Part shown: positions 45,032 to 57,299 of the stretch, piece after piece | How the letters are laid out: every line of letters begins with the position of its first letter | Position numbering within the stretch: position 1 is the stretch's first letter | Assembly (NCBI RefSeq): GCF_040054535.1 | Contig: NC_090781.1 | Span: forward strand, 9,489,982-9,553,981 | Source: Antennarius striatus | Taxonomy: Eukaryota > Chordata > Actinopteri > Lophiiformes > Antennariidae | Direction: 5' to 3' | DNA: 64,000 bases | The notes under the pieces: model-generated | Databases searched by the model: none | Told to the model about the DNA's origin: nothing | Seen by the model: only the letters and a program-made list of their open reading frames with translations | Made by a program: the position numbers and the translations under genes

Positions 45032-47159
45032 GAGGCATGTACCATAAAGCTGGATTATGGCTAAGCGAGATAACTTCAGGTTTAACGCTGGCTTTTCGGT
45101 ACCGTAAAGGTGGCTTACTTTCTATCGGGCTACATTGTCGTGGTAACCTATGCTTAACACCTAACCTGCTCCGAAGCAGGATAAGTTCAGGATAAGAACT
45201 CAGCAGGTATAAAAGCCCCACGTACTAACCAATCAGTTCTCTTGGAAAATGGCCTGTCCGTTTAATGAGAACCCGGTGGATCTTGCTGCACAGTAGGGGC
45301 CGTTACTACTCTGTATTTACCAAGTAAATACTGGGTAGTATCGGCCGATACCGGTACGATACCGATACTTTTTGCTTGGAAATGTCAAGATCATTGAATA
45401 ATTGACCGCCCCCCCCCGAGTTAGTTTATTATAATTGTGATAAACACAGCACAAAAATTTTAGGCAATAAAAATGTTTCATTTTTTAATAAATAACTACA
45501 ATGCAAACTTTAATAGTATAAAAAGATAAAATGCTTCTACTACAACAACTGTTTCAGAACAAAAGTCAAGAGAGTCAAACCAAAAAAAAAGAGCAATGTA
45601 ACGTAATGTTATTTAAGGAATTTAAGTTTGTTTAGCACTTTAATGTACATGGTTCACAATAAGTTAGAGATTATGAGAGACTCATTTTTGGGGTAATATT
45701 ACATAAATAAAAAGTATACTTCTTCTTCTTTAATGAAAATGGTGTTTCTTCTCATTCACTATATAACTTTTATTTGTATCATTACAATTCAGACCAAATG
45801 GGAAAGCAGTCACATAAATAACAATATCAATAACATTGTGAACTTTGTATTTTTATCTGATTACTTTAGTAATATAATTAATCAATAGATTAATCGATTC
45901 CTTGGGTAATGGATAGCTGTAGACCTTAGTAAGACAAGATTTTTTTCAACTGGGTGAACATATAACCATTGAACCAATCTCCTAAAATTGATACCCAATT
46001 ACATTGTGAAAAACAGATTAGGTGGGTCTTGTTGATTTTTTTGGCTGAAAAGCCTCTCCCAGATGTAACCAGGATGAATGTTACCATAGTAATATTCAAT
46101 GGTTATTTTGGTTATTATTAATATTTTGTTTATTCTTACCATATCAATGGACGTTAGGTTCCACACTAGTGTGAACTTGTCACGTGGTGTATGACATCAC
46201 GCATTCACCTGTGGGGCTGCGGGTGGCTAATGATGTCACCTGCAATAAAAGCCAGTGAGAAGACGGCGTTGGGGGGGTGTGTGTCCGCGAAAGAGAGAGA
46301 GATCCGGAAGCGCCGAAAGCAGCCGGCATTGGAGTTCCCTGATCAGCCGCAGGCTACCGGAACAGACCTGTGTGGAGGAGTTATATGAACTATATGAACG
46401 TTGAACATTTTTTATGGATTTGGTCAGAGTGCCGGTGAGGACTCGACTAAATGATGGCGAGCTAGGACTCTGATTCAGAGCGGGGACAACCGATGCGGAG
46501 AACTTCGCCTGGTCTGGTAGGAGGCTCTGGAAGCCGGTCCCCCACGTCACCTCCGGACACACCCACTTACACACACGCACACACACGCCATTGCCAACGG
46601 ACCAATTACGGCTTGGACTTGACCCTCGATTATTTTGGACAATCAGTGTGATGATAAATATTGTGTGTGGGTTTATCTGAAATGTACTTTACTTTAGTTA
46701 ATTTTATTCCTTCTGCAGAGAGTGAATATTGGGGTTCACTGTATATATATTTTTTGCTTCACAAATTAATATAACATACTATTTGCACATAAAGTTCTGT
46801 GTTTGTGTGGTTCATTGCACCGCTACCTCCATGAGTCGAATTCGTCTTCTGATTGACTAGTCCAAAAGCTAATATCTTTAATTAATGTAGCCTGGAAACT
46901 TGCTACACAGAGTACATTGTCTCTGTCCGGAGGATGCAGCAGGCCAGTGGCCAGGAAGGGGGAGGGGCTAAGGGTGTGTCTGAGTCACTCAGGCAGATAC
47001 TCAGAGAGTAGCAGGGGGCGCTGGGCGAGAGAGAGAGCGGGGTGCGCTATTTGATAGCCGGCTTTATGATACCGAAAATCCGGAGGGCGGATGTTAAGTG
47101 AAGCCAGATAAGTAGGAGTAAGCCCGGCTAGGTTAATCAAGCTTTATGGTACAGGCCTC
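45032..47159. mobile_element. Harbinger-like non-autonomous element with internal insertions
   Basis: The terminal inverted repeats are 45032-45057 (gaggcatgtaccataaagct...) and 47134-47159 (its near-exact reverse complement, about 24 of 26 bases). Subterminal motifs such as ggattatggctaagcgagataac recall fish PIF/Harbinger MITEs. Inside are a palindromic block around gtatcggccgataccggtacgatac (about 45335-45370) and a promoter-like block at 46150-46905. No transposase ORF is seen. It seems to sit in another repeat, marked by ggtgaggcac/cagcctcacc at 44840-44870 and 47163-47195. Confidence 0.55.
46181..46251 (+). promoter_or_regulatory. Promoter-like cluster (E-box, two CRE-like sites, TATA-like)
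   Basis: cacgtg at 46181-46186, tgacatca at 46192-46199, its reverse complement tgatgtca at 46231-46238, and aataaaag at 46244-46251. This is typical of LTR or transposon promoters. No gene follows, so it is probably part of a mobile element. Confidence 0.3.
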
Positions 47160-47195
47160 TGGGGTGAGGCACCAAGCAGTCGAGCCTCACCATGG

Positions 47196-48240
47196 ATTAC
47201 GCAATGACTCTGCTAGCTGTGCTGGTAGCTAAACAGTGAGACCGCAATGCTAGCTCTCTATGTATGTCGCTATTAAAATGTTCGAACATGTTTGCTATGG
47301 CACTAAATTTCCATATATTCCATGTATATTCCATAAATACATAAACTGCATCACTGTTATCTCAGTGTTTATCTGGATATAATTGGTGGATGGGACTTTG
47401 GGTCAATACAGCGGTGTCTTATGATAAAAGTTTAATTTGTTCTCTGACTGAGCTCGTAAGTCAAACTACTCGTATCTCAAACAAATTTTCTCTATTTGAA
47501 AATAACAAAAATTATTTTAATCCAGCCTAGTAAAAAAGCCCAAAGCCCCTAAATTATACATATTCTTAGTGTTTACAATTCATTATTTAAAAGGTACGTG
47601 AAAAACAAAAGTCTCGAGCCCACGTGAGCTATGTCTTTACTCTGCAGACAACACATGGGAAGGAATGAGATGTGGTCTCAACTGATATATCCATCTGCCA
47701 AGTAGCGTGTGAGAAAATTAAAGTTTTAGGAGACAATGTGCCTTGTTGGGGTTCACATGGTATTTACAATGGCTTGAGCATGAAGGTTGTTCATACAACA
47801 GCCAAGTCACTGACCCTAAAAGGGTAATTTCACAGAAGTTTATAAAGTATGATGACCCGGGGATAAACATCTGAATGTCGTATAAAATGTACATTTGTTG
47901 TTGGGATGGGTTTGAACTGATATAAAAGATTAAATGCTCTTACGGTTATCATAGGAACACTCTCAAAGTGCTGCTCTCCATGCAGAGAAATGATTGATCA
48001 CACCACGTCCGTAATTCATAGTTCTTCAGACAATTAGCAACTCTCATTTTAGTAGGAAGAAATACCCTGACAAAACGGTGTCCCGAAGTACAACTCGTAA
48101 CAGATTTTCACTTTTATGTTGAACAAAATGTGGACCAACTGATGGCTTGTACCTCAAAAAACGATTAAAAATTAAATCAACATTATTATTCCCCAAAGGA
48201 AGGGACATCATTTGTCTGTATTTATGTTTAATCACATGCA
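47196..48240. other. Non-coding stretch, no gene recognised
   Basis: Mostly AT-rich unique-looking DNA. A short block near 47435-47490 (ttctctgactgagctcgtaagtcaaa) resembles a pogo/Tigger-type MITE end. Confidence 0.35.
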
Positions 48241-48267
48241 TAGGATATATGTGTACAGGATTGTGAC

Positions 48268-48322
48268 ACACACACACAAACACACACACATACAGACACC
48301 CACAAACACACACAGACACACA

Positions 48323-48361
<39 letters not shown>
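48268..48361. repeat. (CA)n microsatellite, imperfect
   Basis: CA repeats broken by cacaaacac and cagacac, followed by gcatgcattgctcaagggcacc, which belongs to the SINE family seen at 49780 and 63760. Confidence 0.9.
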
Positions 48362-48366
<5 letters not shown>

Positions 48367-48514
48367 GCATGCATTGCTCAAGGGCACCTTGGCAGTGCTC
48401 AGAAGGTGAACTGAAAACTTCTGCACTGTTGACCCTAACTCCAACCATAACCCTAACCCATTCTGTAATTCCGGCACTGTAGGCTCGCCCACCTGTATGT
48501 TGGGGCTATGAAAT

Positions 48515-49510
48515 CAAGCTGCTCTTTTTTCGACTTGTCAAGCACCTTCTACACCGTACATTCCAAGGTGTTGAGATGGTACTGGATTTCTGTCATTCAA
48601 CCCCCTCTCAACAGCCCCAGTGGTCACTGGGAAGTGAAGCACCTGGGACTGCAGCTGGATAACAGACTGGACTGGTCATAAGATTAGAATGTACTTAGGA
48701 TGACCTTTGTCGCCAGATCCAAACCTTCCGGTTCCTCGGCATCCTCATCTCCTCAGACATCTCCTGGTCTGACAACACCACTGCTATCATTAAGAAGGCA
48801 CAGCAGCGACTCCACCTCCTGAGGGTTCTTAAAAAGTACAACCTGAAGCCCTCCCTGCTGCTGACCTTCTACCGCACATCCGTCCAAAACCTGCTGACCT
48901 ACTGCATCACGGTATGGTACAGCAGCTGCACCATGGTGGACAGGAAGAGTCTCCACAGAGTCGTGAAGGCAGCTGAGAAGGCAGCTGCTCTCTGCCCTCC
49001 CTGTCGGAGATGTACTTCTCCTGCTGCCTCAGCAGAGCGAACAACTTACTCAAGGACAATACCCACCCAGGTTCAGGCCTGTTTGACACTCCTAAACTCA
49101 AACACGCACTGATAACCCCCCCCACACACACACACACACCACACAACTGTGCAATTTTTCATTGGGAACATGCAATACATGTCATACATTTTTCATCGGG
49201 GACATGCTGGGCATGGCACTTGTTACTCGATGTGTATACATTTTTGTAAATAATCGGAAGCATAACCATTGTATATACTTGTACTTGTATTTTATACTTT
49301 TTTACTCTTTTTCTACTTTGTTAAATTATTGCACTGCAAGGAGTTTCCCAAAATCTCATTGTACTATGTATAGTGACAATATGCATGCCTACAGGCCCCC
49401 TTGTGTGTGTGTGTGATACAGGGGCCTGTACTCACAAATATAATAGCTAGAGTGTGCGTTCTTAATTTCCCTTTGGGGATCAAACCAGTCTATAAAAAAA
49501 TAAAATAAAA
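48515..49510 (+). pseudogene. L2-like LINE 3' fragments
   Basis: The first part (48515-48690) gives broken RT pieces (FFDLSSTFYT, HLGLQLDNRLDWS) close to the LINE at 57300-60335. From about 48700 comes FRFLGILISSDISWSDNTTA, RLHLLRVLKKYNLKPSLLL, FYRTSVQNLLTYCITVWY and VVKAAEKAAALC. A 3' UTR ends in ttccctttggggatcaa and an aaaat-rich tail near 49500. Frameshifts make it non-functional. Confidence 0.75.
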
Positions 49511-49779
49511 TAAAATAAATAAAAATAAATAAAGGCTTCCTATTCTTCTATTCTATTCTCTACTTTCTGAAGGCTGGTCTCCTTTAACATCTACTTTGAG
49601 CTCCTTAAACTATTCCACCACTCTGTAGTATCCAGTGTGCTGTTCTAAGACATTGTATGTTGGGGTGGTAGCACAAGGGAAAGGGACATGGAACACCTGA
49701 ACAGACTGTTGGAACCTTGGGGGGGGGGGGGGGTTAAGTTGGAGGGGGATAGTGTGTTTGTCAAGGTCAAGGTCCATAC

Positions 49780-50042
49780 ACATGAGGGGGCTGTATGTAT
49801 GCAGGGGGAGGTAGAGCCCGAAATGAGCAGCTTGTAGGGGGGACGGCACCTTGCTCAAGGGCGCCTCGCGCAAGGGCGCCTCGCTCAACGGCACCTCGGC
49901 GGTGCTCCAAAGGTGAGCTGACACCTCCAACTGTCAGCTCACACCCTGGGTGTGTTTGGGCAGGAGTGGGAATCGAACCGCCGATCTTGGAACATTGGGA
50001 GTCCCACTCTACCACTGAGCCACTGCCAGTGGTAGAGTGGCA
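49780..50042 (-). mobile_element. tRNA-like SINE (second family)
   Basis: The minus strand starts with gcagtggctcagtggtagagtggg (A-box-like) and ggcggttcgattccc (B-box-like), then a body with gagctgacagttggaggtgtcagctcacc and gcgccc/gcaaggtgcc. It resembles a tRNA-derived SINE, not a tRNA gene. A second copy is at 63757-64000. Confidence 0.65.
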
Positions 50043-50389
50043 GTGGAATTTATAACTGTAATGCCTCATATATGAGCCCTGAGAATCTTTTTGTTCATCA
50101 TGTTTTGATTTTTGAAATAAAAAATACTACAAGATCCAATCTGATGCAATCTACTGCAATACAATGATCTTGGATTTAGAGAGGCTGATGGACTAGCACA
50201 ATCAAAGTCGAACTGTCAACCTCGATAATCTCACATGCTTCCTCTGCATGCAATTTTTTTGACTATGTTTTGTTTTTCAAATTCTATTTTCTCTCTTGTC
50301 ACCTGCTGACAGGCCATATGTCAATTATCCAAGAGATTACTTGGATATGCAGTGAAGGATTAAAAATGTGTATTTAGAGAATTAATAGT

Positions 50390-50600
50390 AATAATAATAA
50401 CAATAATAATAATAATGGATTAGATTTATAAAGCGCTTTTCTGGACACTCAAAGTCGCTCTTACATTTGATCCATTATTCATTCACTCCTAATTCATACT
50501 TGGTGATGGCAAGCTACGTAAACACACACATTCACACACCAGTGTGAATGTGTGTGCTTCATTGGATGACTTGCTCTACCACTGAGCAACTGCCGCCCCT
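50390..50600. repeat. (ATA)n-headed dispersed repeat
   Basis: aataataataatggattagatttataaagcgcttttctggacactcaaag followed by attattcattcactcc. It is the same family as 43430-43560 and 56770-56850. The tail tgctctaccactgagcaactgccgcccc again looks tRNA-like in reverse. Confidence 0.55.
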
Positions 50601-50641
50601 TAAATTGAGACTGGGCTCACATTGGTTCATTTTTTTTCCTT

Positions 50642-50663
50642 CCAATGGGAATGACTATAAAAT
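50642..50663 (+). promoter_or_regulatory. Candidate core promoter of the fourth OlfC-type gene
   Basis: CCAAT at 50642-50646 and TATAAAAT at 50656-50663, 46 bp before the start codon. If used, the 5' UTR would be only about 15-20 nt. Not tested. Confidence 0.35.
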
Positions 50664-50708
50664 TCAGCTCCTTGGTCAGAATTGCTTAGGTTTAGAGGAG
50701 GGTAGATC

Positions 50709-52911
50709 ATGATGGGTTGGATGACAATCACCTTATTGTCACTGCTAGCAAGGGCAAAGCCAGAAAACCAAACATGTAAAGTTATTGGGGAGACAGGGTT
50801 CATGGAATTTTCAAAGGAAGGTGACCTTATGATAGGAGGTGTTTTTTCAATGAGTAGTACACGCAAACTGGAGGATAATGGCTATAAAGAATTTCCTTAT
50901 ACGTACTGCAAAAAGTGAGTGACTATACATGAACTATGTAAAATTTATATGTAACATATTATGTAATGTTTCATGTGTCTGCGTGATGTGTTGCAAAATT
51001 ATGTCAATAATTTGTAATGTGTCAGTAATTGGTGTGGTTGCAGTTTGAATGACAGGGAGTTGAAGTTTGCCCGGACAGTGATTTTTACTGTGGATGAGAT
51101 CAACAGAGATACCAAGCTCCTTCCTGGGGTGAGTCTGGGCTACAGACTGTACAATGGCTGTGGGAGTGAAAATTTGATACGAGCAGCTGTGGAAGCTGTA
51201 AACGGTGAGAGTTTAAAGGACTGCAATGGGCAGATCCAAGCTTTGTTAGGCCATTCATCTTCAGGAGTTAGTGAAGATATCAACACCATACTAAGCCCAC
51301 TATTAATTCCACAGGTAAGGAAAATTGTTTAGAAAATAATTGCCTTACTTATTTATGTATATTTATATATCTAAATGAAAATGACAGTTTTACTATATTT
51401 GACTTTTCTCTGAAGGTGAGTCATCTCTCAACCTGTGCTTGTTTGAGTGACAGAAGACTGTACCCCACTTTCTTCAGAACTGTGCCAAGTGACCGCTTTC
51501 AAATTATCGGTCTTGTGCATCTAATGAAATATTTTGATTGGCGCTGGGTGGGGATTATTTACTCCCAGGGTTTATACTCAGAGAGAGGCACAGCTGAATT
51601 CATGAAGGAGGCAAAGAAAGAGGACATATGTGTTGAATACAAGTTAACTTACTCTAAGACTTCTCAAATCAAATTGGATGTAATTGTAGAAACACTTAGG
51701 GAATCCTCATCAAATGTTGTTCTGTTGTTTATGTCCTTGTCTTTCACCAAATTTTTCCTGTCACATATGGAGAATTACAACATAACTGGAAAGCAATGGG
51801 TTGGCAGTGAGTCTTGGATCACACAAGTAGACTTGGCATCTTTTGAGAGAAGAAATATTTTAAATGGAACAATGGGTTTTGCCCTTCCCCAGGCATCCAT
51901 ACCAGGACTAGGTGAATACTTACTCAGCTTAAATCCTTTACTTGAGCCACAGAGTGCAATAATTAAGGCTGTGTGGGAGAAGTTCTTTGACTGTAGCTTC
52001 TCTCCATCAAATACATCCTCAATATGCACCGGCAAAGAGGATCTCAGAAGAGTCTCCAGTGATTACACAGATGTGACACATTTCAGGGCTGAGAACAATG
52101 TCTACAAAGCTGTGTATTTGGTGGCATATGCCCTTCATGCTATACTACAATGTGAAAATGGCTCAAATCCTACCACTGGAAAATCTTGTGTGGACAAAAC
52201 CAAGGTTAAGCCTAAACTAGTAAGTTACAGAAAATTTATTCAAACATGGGATCAGTTTTGCATTTCAGCTGTTTAAATTGTGTCTAAGATTTCAAAGTAT
52301 TCATTGGGTTATGTTTTAATTAGCAAATATCTTGCTTATTTCTTCTTCAAAGTGAATGTCAGCTAAAATGTGTCTGTACAGGTTTTGGAACATATAAAGT
52401 ATGTTAACTTCACAACACAGAATGGAGCCAAAGTTTTCTTTGATGACAATGGAGACTCAGTTGCCCAATATGACTTGGTTAACTGGCAGATGAAAGAAGA
52501 TGGCTCCGTTGACATTGTTACTATAGGCCAATATGACACCTCTTTTCCTGAAGGGAAGAGGTTTAAACTGAGTGACAACACCAGAATAGTTTGGGGAGGA
52601 AACAGCATTGAGGTAAAGTAAATGGAATTCATAATCCAGGTTAATTGAGAGTATTATGGAGAGCTAGTGTTTCATAATTCATATGAACTTAACCTATCTA
52701 ATTTTACATTCTCAGTGATGCAGGATTCATTTTGTTGTACGTTTTTAGAGTCTATATTTTGCTTAATCAGGTGCCTAGGTCTGTCTGCAGAGAACCATGC
52801 CCACCAGGGACTCGTAAAGCCGTGAACAAGTTTAAGCCGGTGTGCTGTTTTGACTGTTTTGAATGCCCTGAAGGAACAATAAGCAACCAGACCAGTGAGT
52901 ATTCAAAATGA

Positions 52912-52979
<68 letters not shown>

Positions 52980-53915
52980 TTGATTTTTATTGAATATGAT
53001 TTTATTTATTTGACAGATTCTCCAGACTGTTTCATCTGCCCACCTGAGTTTTGGTCAAATGAAAGGAAAGATCAGTGTCTCCCAAAACCTTCTGAATATC
53101 TTTCCTACAAAGAGATCATGGGGGCACTTTTATCTGGATTTGGCTGTCTTGGTGTATTTTTATCTCTTCTCATATCAATCATTTTTTTGACTCATAAAGA
53201 GACGCCCATTGTCAAGGCCAACAACTCTGAGCTGAGTTTCCTGCTGCTACTTTCATTAAAGCTGTGTTTCCTGTGTTCTCTAACTTTCATCGGCCAACCT
53301 TCTGAGTGGTCCTGCATGCTGCGACACACGGCTTTTGGAATCACCTTTGTCCTTTGTATCTCTTGCATTTTAGGCAAAACTATAGTTGTTTTGATGGCCT
53401 TCAGAGCTACACTCCCAGGCAGTACTGTCATGAAATGGTTTGGTCCCACACAGCAGAGGCTCAGTGTTTTGACTTTCACCCTCATTCAGGTTGTGATTTG
53501 TGTTCTTTGGCTGACCACCAACCCTCCATTTCCAAAGATGAACATGAAGTACTATAAAGAGAAGATCATCTTAGAGTGTGCCCTGGGTTCAGCTGTTGGA
53601 TTCTGGGCTGTGTTGAGTTATATTGGACTTCTTGCAGGCTTGTGTTTCATCCTGGCTTTTCTAGCCAGAAATCTACCCAACAGTTTTAATGAAGCCAAAC
53701 TCATCACCTTCAGCATGTTGATATTCTGTGCAGTCTGGATCACTTTTATCCCAGCTTATGTCAGCTCTCCTGGGAAGTTCACAGTGGCAGTGGAAATTTT
53801 TGCTATTTTGGCTTCCACTTTTGGTTTGTTGATATGTATTTTCTTCCCAAAATGTTATATTATTATCTTCAGACCAGAACAAAATTCCAAAAAGCATCTG
53901 ATGGGAAAAATTTGA
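50709..53915 (+). CDS. OlfC/V2R-type vomeronasal class C GPCR, divergent copy 4
   Basis: The model is join(50709..50914, 51044..51314, 51416..52219, 52382..52612, 52771..52894, 53017..53915), 2535 nt and 844 residues, open throughout, all introns GT-AG. This is the classic six-exon V2R structure. A signal peptide ([16 protein letters not shown]) has two further in-frame ATGs nearby. The Venus-flytrap domain covers about 20-504, with [44 protein letters not shown] and [11 protein letters not shown]. The nine-cysteine linker starts at about 505, and seven helices run from about 575 to 830, ending [19 protein letters not shown]. It differs strongly from the three tandem copies and belongs to another OlfC subfamily, so it probably binds other amino-acid-like ligands (inference). 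Intron 5 holds a (CA)n tract. AATAAA is at 53943-53948. Confidence 0.92.
52912..52977. repeat. (CA)n microsatellite in intron 5 of copy 4
   Basis: A perfect CA run beginning about 17 bp after the donor site. Confidence 0.95.
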
Positions 53916-53942
53916 AAATTAATTATTTGAGTTCTGAGAAAA

Positions 53943-53948
53943 AATAAA
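53943..53948 (+). other. Polyadenylation signal of copy 4
   Basis: AATAAA, 28 bp after the stop codon. Confidence 0.55.
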
Positions 53949-54309
53949 TACAGCTATACTACACCTTAGTAGACACTTTTTTTTCCATTTGTGTATGGGT
54001 ATGTTTTAACTTTTGTTTTCTCCACTCTTTAAGTTAAAAAATAATTATATATTATTTAAAAGGGGGCTACTAGCCATATGCAATTGAAAATAATCCATAT
54101 TCAAAATCTTGGTTCATTAGTAACTGAATGTCAGGATCAATTGAAGATTCTATCACTAATCTGACAGATACCGATAATTCTGCAGGACAGTGTGATGACA
54201 CGTTTCTTTGCTAACCAGATTCATGACCGAGGTTTCTCACAGCACAAACAAACAACTTCCAAGGAAACAAGGCAGTCAGAGACTGCAACATCCCACGACA
54301 CCCCTGAAT

Positions 54310-54770
54310 TCAAAATTTTACCCTGACCTACACATTTTTGTGCCTCTGGCTTCCTGAAAGTGTTGCTTTTTGTCTTGTGATTATATGTCATCAGGTTTCA
54401 GAGATGTGTACCTAAAAAGGTATAAAAATGAAAATTTTACCTTGACCTAGATTTCAAGGTAAAGGTTGTGATCTAATTTTCATTCCCTTGCCTTCCTGAA
54501 TATCACGCCTTTTGTTTCGTCTTTCTATCATATCCGGTTCCTGAGATATATGCAAAAGTTGAAATTTGACCTCAACCTAGTTTTCTCAAGGTCAAGGTCA
54601 TCATCTCATTTTTATCCCCTTTGCCGCCCGAGTAATATGCTTTTAGTTTCATCTTTCTATCTGTAACGGTTTTGAAGATAATTGGTGGATGGACGAACGA
54701 AAGGACAAACACACAAATATTGACAATTGCAATACGTCACCACTACGCAGAATATACAAATCTCAATGCT
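54310..54770. repeat. Internally triplicated repeat, about 115-bp period
   Basis: Three diverged copies of a module carry a-ttttacc/ttgacct-gacctag, caaggt-aaggt, tgatct/catct-atttt and gtttcatctttctat, starting at about 54318, 54430 and 54560. It ends with ttggtggatggacgaacgaaaggac. This looks like a dispersed fish repeat rather than a gene. Confidence 0.55.
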
Positions 54771-54948
54771 ACCACATCATTCAGGGACAAATTAAGAGTA
54801 GTAATCACCATTTCAAGTTGTTTATGATATGATATAAAAATTGGAAGATTTTAATGAGATTAATCAAGTCATTAAGAAAGGTCACTTGTTTTCTCCCTAT
54901 CTATCATTTGTCTGTCTACCTACCTACTTACCTACTTAGCTCTATGTA

Positions 54949-54950
54949 TG

Positions 54951-55003
<53 letters not shown>
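54949..55003. repeat. (TATC)n microsatellite
   Basis: A run of tatc tetranucleotides. Confidence 0.95.
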
Positions 55004-55500
55004 GTTTTTAATACACCAAGAAAGACTAATTTTGTTGAAGGTCATGTGCCCTAATGTCCTTTTAACAGGATTAAATTATGCAAGAAGGGCTGAATTATCT
55101 CATAAACTGTTAGGCAGGCAAGCATTTATCAAAAGTTTATTGTTATTTTTTTTAATAAGATGACAAGTTTTCTCTCTTATTACACTACAGTTACATCACT
55201 TCTACTTTGCTGAATTCCTTACGCTCACTTTAAAAAAAAAAAAAAAAAATTCCTAGCAATGTGCCTGGTGGTCTTGCGGAAAGAAAAACTGTTTAGTGTA
55301 ACCCTTAAATGTGAAATTGCACTTCCTTGGGCTCCTAGCTACTCAGAAACCAAGCTTGATGTGGATCGGTAGATTTTTTTCAGATTGTGAATAAAGCAAA
55401 AAAAAATAAAGATAAAGCAATATCATTGATATATTCAGAGGATTTTCTTTTTTTTTTAATCCTCTTTATTCTCTATCCTCTATAATTCTGTTTATTCTTT
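55004..55500. other. AT-rich stretch, nothing recognised
   Basis: Contains poly(A) and poly(T) tracts. No gene is seen. Confidence 0.4.
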
Positions 55501-55648
55501 CATTCATTTTGTCTAACCGCTTCATCCGCTTGCGTGGGTCACGGGGAGCTGGAGCCTGTCCCAGCTGGCCTTAGGTGGGAGGAACCGGAACCTGGAACCG
55601 CCTTGCTATGCGGTTACGCTCCTACCCACTGCGCCACCGTGCTGCCCC
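55501..55648 (-). mobile_element. tRNA-like SINE, internally deleted
   Basis: The minus strand begins ggggcagcacggtggcgcagtgggtagg, the head of the SINE at 24040. It jumps to the ccagctgggacaggctccagctcccc tail and ends in aagcggatgaagcggtt. The middle is missing. Confidence 0.7.
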
Positions 55649-56045
55649 AAATGACATGTGAATTATTTTTTTTCAATCTAATTATATGTTTATTTTATTA
55701 GCACAGTCTGGTTTGCCATTTTTGTGCTGTTTTGGAATTAATAAAAAAAAACCTTATTGGATAAATAAACATGAAGAAATACACACACTGTTTTTACTAC
55801 TATTTTTTAATGAGCAAAACTTATTCATATGAGGACTTCATGTCAGCTGCAATCATTCATTTCCAATTGCCTGTAGTTGGTCAAATATTTTAGCAAGGAT
55901 GTCATACAAACTTATGCTTTCATGCTGTCTTTTTTTTTGATCCTACTGGTAATAGTAATGGAGAGGTGCCTGTTTTCCTCCTGAGCACTGCGGGGGTGCC
56001 CTTAAAGGAGCTGCCTGTCACTCTATGTCTAGCTACATATCTGCA
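55649..56045. other. AT-rich stretch, nothing recognised
   Basis: No gene is seen. The last ~80 bp (gagcactgcgggggtgcccttaaagg) resembles the second SINE family. Confidence 0.4.
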
Positions 56046-56057
56046 TGTTTACAGGCC

Positions 56058-56184
<127 letters not shown>

Positions 56185-56309
56185 CTACGGCCTGTACACA
56201 TACTCAGTATGGGCATGTGAAATATAGGCAGAGTATAAAAAAAATATTTCCTCAATAGTATTATTAAAGCATATTTCTTGTTGTTACTGTTGTTGTTCTT
56301 CTTCTTCTT

Positions 56310-56697
56310 CTACTATTGATGTTCTGTTTTTACAAGAAACACACAGCGATGAGAACAATGAGGTGGACTGGGTGAAGGAGTGGGAAGGACAGGTGGTCCT
56401 GAACCATAACACCACGCTTCTTGGTGGAGTGGGCTTCCTGTTCTCTAGAACTTTTAACCCAACATCTCTGGAAGTCGAGCATGTCGTAAAGGGGAGGTGT
56501 CTTTTGGCGAAGGCACATTTTGAACACCGCACCCTGGTTTTTATGAATATTTATGCTCCAACAAACGGTACAGAGAGGAAGAGCTTTTTAGAAAAAATAC
56601 AAGCTAGACTGGATTGCTGTGGCTCGGAAGACTTTTTACTCTTGGGTGGGAATTTTAACTGGATTGAGGACAGGATGTTAGACCGTAATCATGCATA
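56310..56697 (+). pseudogene. L1/Tx1-like LINE endonuclease fragment
   Basis: One open frame gives DVLFLQETHSDENNEVDWV, LLGGVGFLFSRTFNPTSLEV, VFMNIYAPTNGTERKSFL and FLLLGGNFNWIEDR. This is the first half of an apurinic endonuclease domain of Tx1/L1-type LINEs. The catalytic D of the usual GGDFN motif is changed (GGNFN). It starts without a clear initiator and ends abruptly at a MITE, so it is a fragment. Confidence 0.7.
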
Positions 56698-56766
56698 ATC
56701 GTAATCATGATACGTTAGGCTCGAGCTGCACTGGTGATATGAAAATTATGTTTTACAAAAGGTACA

Positions 56767-56797
<31 letters not shown>

Positions 56798-56846
56798 GAT
56801 TAGATTCATATAGCGCTTTCTCAAAGACGCTTTATATCAGATCTAT

Positions 56847-56884
<38 letters not shown>

Positions 56885-57189
56885 CTTTATTAATCCCGGA
56901 GGAAATTGCATATATCCACTGCTCAGGCATTGCATAACAAATAATACTGGATAAACACCAGGAGAAAAGGAAACATTGACATCACAGGACATACCACAAG
57001 ACATACATTACACTAACAGACAGGCACATGCAGCACTAACAGGACTTATGTACTAAACCTAAACTATAACTAAAATATAAACAGTATAAAATTTAAAAAT
57101 ATTACAGTATTCAAATATAAACAGTATAAAATAAAATCTAAACAGTATAAAATTGAATTAAAATATAAAACAGTATAAAAAATAAATAA

Positions 57190-57192
<3 letters not shown>

Positions 57193-57255
<63 letters not shown>
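57193..57255. repeat. (TA)n microsatellite in the LINE 3' UTR
   Basis: A TA run between cagtataaaa repeats and the ORF2 stop codon. Confidence 0.95.
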
Positions 57256-57256
<1 letters not shown>

Positions 57257-57299
57257 CAGTATAAAATTAAATTTAAATTAAATTAAATTAAATCCATAT

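Noticed and set aside
49960..50042. A tRNA gene on the minus strand (also 24040, 36032, 63960)
   Set aside because: A- and B-box-like motifs are present, but the sequence continues into a shared SINE body and does not fold as a cloverleaf by eye.
50709..53915. Calcium-sensing or taste (T1R) receptor
   Set aside because: The C-terminal PKCYII..RPE signature and the short cytoplasmic tail fit V2R/OlfC better.
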